Made by a program: the position numbers and the translations under genes. A DNA stretch of 64,000 nucleotides from Ottelia alismoides (Eukaryota > Streptophyta > Magnoliopsida > Alismatales > Hydrocharitaceae): NCBI GenBank assembly GCA_037367405.1, contig JAZKJV010011399.1:124001-188000 (forward strand). Direction: 5' to 3'. Positions 58,501 to 64,000 of this stretch are shown here, in pieces. The first letter of the stretch is position 1. Each line of letters starts with the position of its first letter. The notes under the pieces are model-generated. The model was not told the DNA's origin. It was given only the letters and a program-made list of their open reading frames with translations, and did no database searches.

Positions 58501-59824
58501 CAGAGCCACAGCCAATCACCTTGCCCGTTAGTATGTCCTGAAAAATGAGAGATGATGGGTCAAATATAGCACGACAATGCAAGTCTTTCGTAATCTGACT
58601 AATTGATAATAAATTCATGGAAAACTCAGGTGCATGTAGAACATTCTGTAAGTGCATGGAGGGTGTTAAAGAGATCTCCCCCTGTCCAACAATAGGAGAA
58701 TGAGTGCCATCAGCTATGAGCACAGAGCGACCTGAAGAAATATCTCTGTAGGACTCAAGTTTGTCTCTGTCACGGCAAAGATGATGGGTGGCTCCAGAAT
58801 CGATAATCCAACTAGATAGATCATGGGACGGACGAAAGACAGTAGTACTACCTGAGGTACTGGCAGCAGCAGAGGCACTGGCCGATGCAGATGCTGCAAC
58901 ATCTGAGGTACTCGCAGCATCCGATGATGACTGTGGCATAATGTCGCGAAGCCGCGCCACAAGCTCCTCGAACCTGTGATCTGGAGTAGATGCTGAAGAG
59001 GACTGAACATGATCAGCTACACGTGCCAAAGCTGGAAACCCATGCTTGGAATAGCATGTGTCCTCGGAGTGATCAACGCGATGACAAAACGAGCATGTCC
59101 TTGGAATACGACCTCCCCGGGCACGTGTACCACGGCCACAAAAAGAAGACGAACCACCTCTCCCACGTGATACTGCCATTGCCGAAGGAGGTGGAGTAGC
59201 TGTGCTGGAGGAAACAGGGATACGATTGAGCCTCCTGTAGACTTCCTCCATAGGAGGAATAGTAGCATCGGCGAGGATCTGAGAGCGGGCTGCCTCGTAC
59301 TCAGGATCAAGAGTTGCAAGCAATACTCCCACCATGGTAGCATTGCGAAAAGTCTTCTGTTGCTCAGGAGTGGCAGTGAGCGGGATGGTACTGTATAATT
59401 TCTCGAACATCCCTCGCAGTGACGTGTACAGAGAGTGAAGTGGCCGCCCATTTTGTTTCATCGTGAAAATATCATGTTGCAACTGCACCATCTTAGTCTC
59501 GTTCCGCACCTGAGAATATGTAGTAGCAAGAATATCCCACATCGCCTTGGCGGTGGGCTGATGGAGGACGTCATTGGCAATCTCCATCGAAAACGTCCCT
59601 GATAGCCAGACCTTGGCATATGCATCATCAGCCTCCCAGGAGGCATATATCCCCGTCTTCTCTGTCGGTTCATCTTCGGTAAGAATATGCTTCTTACCAC
59701 CTGACTTCATTAAGCTCATGAACTGCATCGACCAGAGCTCATAGTTTGTCCCGTCCATTTTGACTATTGACGCCGAACCCTTGAAGGCACCTATGGAGGG
59801 CATATCAACCTTTTGTTTTGACAT
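55586..59824 (-). pseudogene. Copia gag-pol, one frame with five stop codons
   Basis: A single frame starts ATG 59824. Domains by residue: gag 1-240; zinc knuckle CSFCHRVDHSEDTC 244-257; protease DSGATHH 342-348; integrase zinc site HLRFGH to CEAC about 471-500; integrase core with HIDIWGP (Asp 528), VRTDNALEF (Asp 591) and VAERKH. RT follows: KWVFTVKYHADG near 57000, LDVKNAF near 56790 and the catalytic FDDII near 56530. RNase H has ADADYAG. The frame ends IDIYAPS at TGA 55586-55588, against the polypurine tract. In-frame stops: 57896-57898, 57302-57304, 56810-56812, 56618-56620 and 55658-55660. There is no frameshift. It is non-autonomous despite its youth. Confidence 0.93.
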
Positions 59825-60148
59825 GTCACCGGAGAAGAAGACTTAGGGATGGTAGACAAAAGAAATGGTGTCTACAAGGACCTGTTTGGATTCAAGTGCA
59901 TATGTAGACTTTATGCACTTGAACCCATGTATGAATAGGCGCCGACCGAAGAAGAAGAAGAAGAAGTCGGGTGAAGGGGCTTTGTCGGCGATAGCGGGAG
60001 AGAAGAAGGCGGAAGGACCGCGGGTAGCGGCTAGCGGCGGCGGGAGAGGGAGGCGGAAGCCTCGGCTAGCGGCGGGAGGAAGGTGGGCGAAAGGCGACGG
60101 CCGAAGGGGGGGCGGGGAAGGGGGGCGGTAAAAGAAACCCTAGATTAG

Positions 60149-60167
60149 GGTTTTGGCTCTGATACCA
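60149..60167 (-). other. tRNA-Met primer binding site
   Basis: On the minus strand TGGTATCAGAGCC follows the LTR end TTTACA directly. It is complementary to the 3' end of initiator tRNA-Met, usual for plant copia elements. Confidence 0.88.
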
Positions 60168-60314
60168 TGTAAAGAGCAAAACACTTCGTTGTTATTCCAT
60201 ATAGCCCTAGGGTCTCTTATATAGAGAGAAAACCCTTAGGTAAATTACATAGATAGACAAAGGGAAAATAAGAAATACGTAACGGTACATCGTGACATAA
60301 CGTAAACCTCTACA
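60168..60314 (-). repeat. 5' LTR of young copia element
   Basis: 147 bp; on + TGTAAAGAGC ... CCTCTACA. It carries the element's promoter and is followed on + by the duplication GGATA. Confidence 0.93.
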
Positions 60315-60864
60315 GGATAGATAAAGCATCCATCCAAGTGTGACCCGATATCGCAACAACTCTACAGGTATGGCAGAGATATGTTCCGGTGACCTGAAAG
60401 TCACAGACTCGTCCTCGAGCGAGGTCTTCTACCAAGAGCGAACATATATTCTTCTTGTGGTGTATTGTGTGAAGATGTGTTGTATACTTTTTCTTTTTGT
60501 TGCAAGTTGCAGCTTTCTCAGCTCCAGCTTGAGGGGGAGTGTTGGAGAATATAATATAGCGGTAATTGGAACTCTCCAGAATCTAATTACCACTCACTCA
60601 TGTTTAGTCTCACATCTACCATATGTGGGACTATGGTTTGTCTGTGGAACTATATAGGGGACCCCACACCCCCTGTACTCAATGAGAAAGTTCAATAGAA
60701 TATCCGGTCTTTTGAGGCCTTCTTCCATGGTTTCATCCTGCTCCTTAGGGAGTAGGGTTCCACGTAAAATCCCAAGCATTCATGTTTATTCTTTCTTTAT
60801 TTCCCTGCTTAGTTTATCGATTTGCTTCCACGTTTATTTATTTCAACATAAAATATTGGTATCA
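60315..60864 (+). mobile_element. Copia LTR flanked by polypurine tract and primer site
   Basis: 60315-60526 looks like the untranslated end of a copia internal region. The polypurine tract GCTTGAGGGGGAG lies at about 60527-60539. The LTR starts TGTTGGAGAATATAA at 60540 and ends near CAACA at 60848 (about 309 bp), with a TATA-type site GAACTATATAGGGG near 60645. A degenerate primer site TGGTATCA occurs at 60857-60864. No pol is found next to it. Confidence 0.6.
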
Positions 60865-62164
60865 CCAGATCAGCGATATCGAAACAACCAACTTATTCTT
60901 TTCTCAAAAATTGACAATGTATTGTCAACTTCCTTCAATTTTGAAGGGAAATGTGGTCAATTTAGGCCCCATTTCACCTATATCACCCGAGGTGCCTTCC
61001 CATTAAACATATATGCCAGGCATAATATATATGATACATGGAAACACGAAACTAAATTTTGTTTCAGAGACATTGCCACCTTAGCCCCTACAAAGGGAGT
61101 GCACCTCCCCCTCCCCCATCCCCCCCAAACTAGATCCCCCTTAGACTCGTTGACTGTGCAGCGAGGCTCCCATATAGACAGCGGGCTTCTCTTGCTAACA
61201 TTCGATATTTCATAATAATATGCACAATGTATCTGATTGAAGAAACGGGTTACTACTTAAGGTGTTTCAAGATTCTCAATCACAAGTTTGTGACATGTAG
61301 TTAATATAGTATATAGTGAACATGTGTTCAATATAGGTTTTCAATTTTGGGATTTTTTGATATTATAGTTATATTTATTTGTAGTCTACTATTTACGGTG
61401 TCTCGAGATTCTCAATCACAAGTTCAAGACATGTAGTTAACATAATGTATTGTGTGCATGTGTTCGATATAGGTTTTTGATTTTATGATTTTTTTGATAA
61501 TATAGTTATATTTAATTGTAGTCTTACTTCCGATGAATGACAAATTCCTTTTCAACCTAATTATGTGGTAAGTATTCCTACTATTATATTTATATATTTG
61601 AGTTTACGAGATTGTGTTATTTGTTATTTCGACTTATTTATGTATTCTCCTTTCAAAAAAAATCTACTAGCGGACCATTCAAACGGATAGAAAGAGAAGG
61701 CACGGCCATCTTAAGCCCCTATCTCCATAAACCTCTCCTCATAACCTATCAAACTAAACGCAAAGAATTATAAGCATTGGAGGAGTCTTTTTCCTCCATG
61801 CATCATGTTCTTTGCAAGGCTATGAAAAATGTTCAAGACCATCACAAATAACTCCCATGGAGATCTTTAACATAAGAAAGTTGATTACTTAAGCATAATG
61901 AGCACATAAAGCATGGTCTCAACTTCTATGTCAAAACTTTACACCAATCGAGCAGAAAGCATAGACCATGAAATCGAGCAGAAGTCTTTAACTATTTTTG
62001 CCACCTTTGCAAAAAAAATATTCAGCACATGGCAATTAATGGGCATCCTCGGAGTAGGGGTACTAATAAAATCTGCTTTGTCGACGATGTTGCTTTATCA
62101 AATGTTTGTCTTCAGCTTGCTGGTATGAATTGGCAAGAGAGTTGTTGAGATATTAGTTTTTAAA
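60865..62164. other. Unassigned interval with a tandem duplication
   Basis: No gene is supported. A 136-bp tandem duplication lies at 61257-61526. The ORF across 60682-61215 overlaps the copia LTR and its leader and is not called. Confidence 0.45.
61257..61526. repeat. Two-copy tandem duplication of about 136 bp
   Basis: Copy 1 61257-61392 and copy 2 61393-61526. Both contain GATTCTCAATCACAAGTT, GACATGTAGTTAA and ATATAGTTATATTTA in the same order. Scattered substitutions show it is old. Confidence 0.8.
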
Positions 62165-64000
62165 AAAAAACAGTGGGATGGGCCTCTTTTAGAGGGCCAT
62201 CCAAAAAATATACTAATAATAAAATAAGTAATTACAACCGCCAGTAATCCAAGAGGGCTCCAGCATGCCCAAGTACATTTTCGGAACAGAACCTCGACCC
62301 CTCAAAGATCACACTATTTCTACCCAACTATATGCATCATATTGTCGCACAAATCTTTAATCTATCGATCTCTGAACCTCCCCACCTCCTGCAAGAGTCC
62401 CAGAAGCAGTCCTTGTTACTCCAATCGAGACCCGTGGTTGCTGCTCTCCGCCAAACATCAACCGAACCAGGGTACTCAAAAAATAAGTGGTCCACGTCCT
62501 CCGTCGATTCACCACATCTACAGCATGCTTCCATAGCTCCAGGGAAGAGCCTCGCTCTCCTCGCTGCCGTCAAAATCCGCTCCCTCAGAAGCCAGAGAAA
62601 GACCTTTATCCTGGAAGAGATCCGCTAGGACCAGAGCGTAACACAGTCCCTCAAGACTACAGAATCTACATTGGAGGGTTGGACAGCAAAAGATATGTAG
62701 GCCTTTTGAACCGAGAAGGAACCGTCTCGCCAACCCCAAGCGTCCCACCCCACCGTCGGACCTGCTCGATTGGAAAGCTGCCCAGACAGACACAGAAAAT
62801 CATCCAATCTCTGATCCGACAATTCTGCCACAAAGGTAGGAGACCAGGACCCGTTTGCCCACACCTCAACCACACTTGCATCCTTGTTTGAAGCCAGTGC
62901 AAACAACCTCGGATACCGATCGCAGAGAGCTCCCCCATCTGTCCAGTTGTCCCTCCAGAACCGAAACATGCGACCATTTTACAAGTAAAGGCCGCAAGTA
63001 ACCCGATAAATCCGGCAAGACCGAGCTAGCCCCTCTCCAGAAAGTGGTTCCTGCACCCCCTCCGACTGCTTGGACCGTCCGGATGGAAGAAACACCATAG
63101 ATCGCCTTGATAAGAGTGGAGCATAGATCCACTCCAGGACCCCAGCATCCACTTTGCTAGTAACGCCTTATTCATAACTCCCAGATTCAGAACACCCAAG
63201 CCACCCTCTCTGGTAGGCGTAGAAATCAACGAACAATCAACTAAAACCAAGCCCTTGTCTTTGTGTGACGACGACCAGAAAAATCTACGCATCAAAGACT
63301 CCAGATGGGATTGGACCCCCACCGGCAAGGCCCTCATGGACATGAAGAAAATTCGAATGGCCGAGAGAACAACCCTAGTCAGAACCATGCGACCGCCCTT
63401 AGATAAGAGCGCCGCCTTCCACACCGAAAGCTTCTTCTCCAACTTCTCCACCAACGGTGACCGGTCGACCTGACGCAGCCTCCCCGTCAGAAGAGGCAGC
63501 CCCAGGTAGGATATAGGTAATGACTTCACCGGTGCATCAAGAACCGCACTGCACACCACCGAGTCCACGACCGTCATGTTAAAGAGCACAAATGTCGACT
63601 TGGCGCCATTCACCCTCAGACCCGAGAGAAGCCAAAGATATCAAGCACCGCCTTTACCGCTTTGCATTCCTCCACACCCTCCTCCACAAAGAATAAGGTA
63701 TCGTCTGCATACTACAGAAGAGGAACAGAAAGACCATCTCTGGAGAACCCTCTGAAGAATCCGCCCTCCTCCGCCACCCTGGTCATAACCGCCAAGGCAT
63801 CAACCGTCAAAACGAACAATAGAGGGGCTAGAGGACACCTCTGTCGCACACCCCTCTGTGGCTAGAAGAAGCCACTCTCCTGCTTCCCATTCACCAAAAT
63901 CGACAACGAAGCGGTAGTGACGTATCTCTTCATCCAATCTATCCAGGCATCTGGGAAGCCTCTCCGCACCAAAGAGGCCCAAATGAACTTCCAGCACACA
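62165..64000 (-). pseudogene. LINE (non-LTR retrotransposon) RT and zf-RVT, 5' part outside window
   Basis: Read on the minus strand, the RT part has RQRCPLAPLLFVLTVDAL near 63830 and the catalytic YADDTLFF near 63690-63712, with a stop just before it. YLGLPLLTGRLRQ and WKAALLSKGGRM follow (63500-63390), then the RT tail to about 63030. The C-terminal zf-RVT region has FSVQKAY, KVFLWL-type text and CCRCGESTEDVDHLFFE (about 62470-62520). Several frameshifts and stops are present. The 3' end is near 62165, where an A/T-rich tail precedes TAAAAACTAATATC on the minus strand. Endonuclease and most of RT lie beyond 64000. Confidence 0.88.

Larger units (their letters stand above)
55433..60314 (-). 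mobile_element. Complete young Ty1/copia element with short LTRs
   Basis: 4882 bp. On the minus strand: 5' LTR 60168-60314, tRNA-Met primer site immediately after it (about 60149-60167), one gag-pol frame (59824-55586), polypurine tract (about 55579-55587) and 3' LTR 55433-55578. Target duplications GGATA lie at 55428-55432 and 60315-60319. The two LTRs differ by about three positions over 147 bp, so the insertion is recent. Confidence 0.95.

Noticed and set aside
60682..61215. 177-codon + strand ORF
   Set aside because: It runs through the copia LTR, its end and the primer region, and has no family likeness.

Overview
The window is nuclear DNA of a flowering plant. It holds long Ty3 (Athila-type) and Ty1/copia LTR retrotransposons primed by tRNA-Asp and tRNA-Met, a Mutator-like element (MULE) carrying a plant-mobile-domain gene, L1-type LINEs, MITEs, a decayed piece of plastid DNA, and the 3' exons of one intron-containing host gene. 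Monocot versus eudicot cannot be settled from the sequence. Most of it is an intergenic transposon nest; only one host gene, an epsin-like ENTH/VHS protein resembling Arabidopsis MTV1, is supported.

Layout. 1-9866: 3' part of an Athila-like element on + (pol, long 3' non-coding region, 3.5 kb LTR). 9867-10434: a copia-type LTR on -. 10490-12520: 5' half of a decayed copia pol on +, split internally by about 540 bp of plastid rrn16-trnI(GAU) DNA. 14102-31851: a complete 17.75 kb Athila-like element on -, with 5-bp target duplications (ATGAC), a tRNA-Asp primer site and two 3.7 kb LTRs. 32350-40007: a MULE with long terminal inverted repeats, a broken transposase, a plant-mobile-domain gene and a small ORF that starts like the histone H3 tail. 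41545-42335: the 3' half of the same kind of copia pol, apparently continuing from 12520, so about 29 kb of insertions separate the halves. 42845-43945: three copies of one MITE, two direct and one inverted. 44040-45260: another decayed copia pol on -.

50157-52463: three exons of the MTV1-like gene on -, whose 5' exons are not found. A 5'-truncated LINE with 15-bp target duplications (53882-54197) and a young complete copia element with 5-bp duplications GGATA (55433-60314) lie upstream of them. 60315-60864: a copia LTR flanked by a polypurine tract on one side and a primer site on the other. 62165-64000: 3' part of a LINE on -, running off the window.

The two Athila-like elements belong to one family and face each other (convergent). 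Both have no long env-like ORF but a conserved non-coding tract containing an array of hairpins, each ending in a copy of the polypurine-tract motif. The + strand pol is one frame broken only by stop codons, all explicable as C-to-T or G-to-A changes, as expected for methylated, silenced transposon DNA. The most unusual items are the MULE with its plant-mobile-domain gene and H3-tail-like ORF, the polypurine-tract hairpin array, the plastid insertion in a copia element and the MITE triplet.
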